This document shows positions 6,831 through 6,977 of a stretch of 6,977 nucleotides of DNA, piece by piece. The first letter of the stretch is position 1, and each line of letters begins with the position of its first letter. The stretch comes from an uncultured Lachnospiraceae bacterium (GTDB taxonomy: Bacteria; Bacillota; Clostridia; Lachnospirales; Lachnospiraceae): positions 1-6,977 of the forward strand of contig CAKRIL010000066.1 of assembly GCA_934343915.1 (NCBI GenBank), written 5' to 3'. The notes beneath the pieces were generated by a model. It did not search any database. It had not been told where the DNA came from and saw nothing but the letters and a program-made list of their open reading frames with translations. The position numbers and the translations under genes were made by a program.

Positions 6831-6882
6831 AAACAGGCTGTGTTTTATGGTAAGGCTTTACCGTTAAAATACAGCCTGTTTT
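6831..6882 (+). terminator. Rho-independent terminator of the permease-dehydratase operon
   Basis: AAACAGGCTGT (6831-6841) pairs perfectly with ACAGCCTGTTT (6871-6881). A G-T pair follows, then TTTTA with TAAAA, a short mismatch, and GGTAA with TTACC around a GGCT loop (6854-6857). More than 20 pairs in total. The T-run after it is short (the TTTT at 6879-6882 overlaps the stem), but the stem is strong. It starts 51 bases after the dehydratase stop, so no further gene joins this operon inside the window. Confidence 0.88.
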
Positions 6883-6900
6883 GACATCTTAACAGTATAG

Positions 6901-6977
6901 GATTCAGGTGTCAAAACATGCTTTCACAACTTCAATATGTATATCATGTTATAATTATGCATATCACGACTTTTGGA
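6901..6977 (-). mobile_element. MITE-like element, copy 2, right end only, inverted relative to copy 1
   Basis: These 77 bases equal the reverse complement of 2455-2531 with a single difference (A at 6906 opposite the G expected from copy 1). The match runs to the window edge without fading, so the rest of the element very probably continues beyond. It begins with GATTC, then GTGTCAAAACATGCT (6908-6922), the same terminal inverted repeat as copy 1. Because the left and right ends of copy 1 differ clearly from each other, the near-identity to the right end shows that copy 2 lies in the opposite orientation. It sits 18 bases after the operon terminator. Confidence 0.85.

Overview
The window looks like a chromosomal segment of a Gram-positive gut anaerobe of the Clostridia, most likely Lachnospiraceae. 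This is inferred from moderate GC with many AAG, GAG, CTT and GGA codons, strong AGGAGG ribosome sites, hairpin terminators built from A-tract/stem/T-tract palindromes, and structured intergenic repeats. The genus cannot be fixed from the sequence alone. All four protein genes lie on the + strand.

Layout: (1) Positions 1-1956 hold the 3' three quarters of clpB, the disaggregase chaperone, cut by the left window edge and closed by a hairpin terminator at 2030-2091. (2) Positions 2087-2531 are a non-coding repeat zone. A compact chain of hairpins (2087-2228) starts inside the clpB terminator's T-tract. It is followed by a roughly 300-bp MITE-like element with terminal inverted repeats (2229-2531). 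(3) Positions 2655-6779 form a sugar-acid module: a FadR-subfamily GntR regulator with its own promoter and terminator, then a two-gene operon of a GntP-family gluconate/aldonate permease and an IlvD/Edd-family dehydratase. The operon has a good sigma-A-type promoter (3516-3544), and a 22-bp inverted repeat sits just downstream of the predicted transcription start (3554-3575), which is where a repressor operator is expected. (4) A strong terminator (6831-6882) closes the operon. From 6901 to the window end, the right end of the MITE-like element reappears in opposite orientation (76 of 77 bases identical).

Proposed working: the permease brings in an aldonate such as gluconate, the dehydratase converts it to a 2-keto-3-deoxy acid, and the GntR-type protein senses a related metabolite and controls the operon. 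The kinase and aldolase needed to finish such a pathway are not in the window. The arrangement resembles the E. coli yjhF-yjhG (GntP permease plus xylonate-type dehydratase) pair.

The least ordinary aspects are the inverted pair of repeat elements bracketing the whole catabolic module, the dense hairpin element fused to the clpB terminator, and the Edd/YjhG-type cysteine pattern of a dehydratase that automatic annotation would probably call IlvD. I found no CRISPR array, tRNA, rRNA, transposase gene or phage gene.
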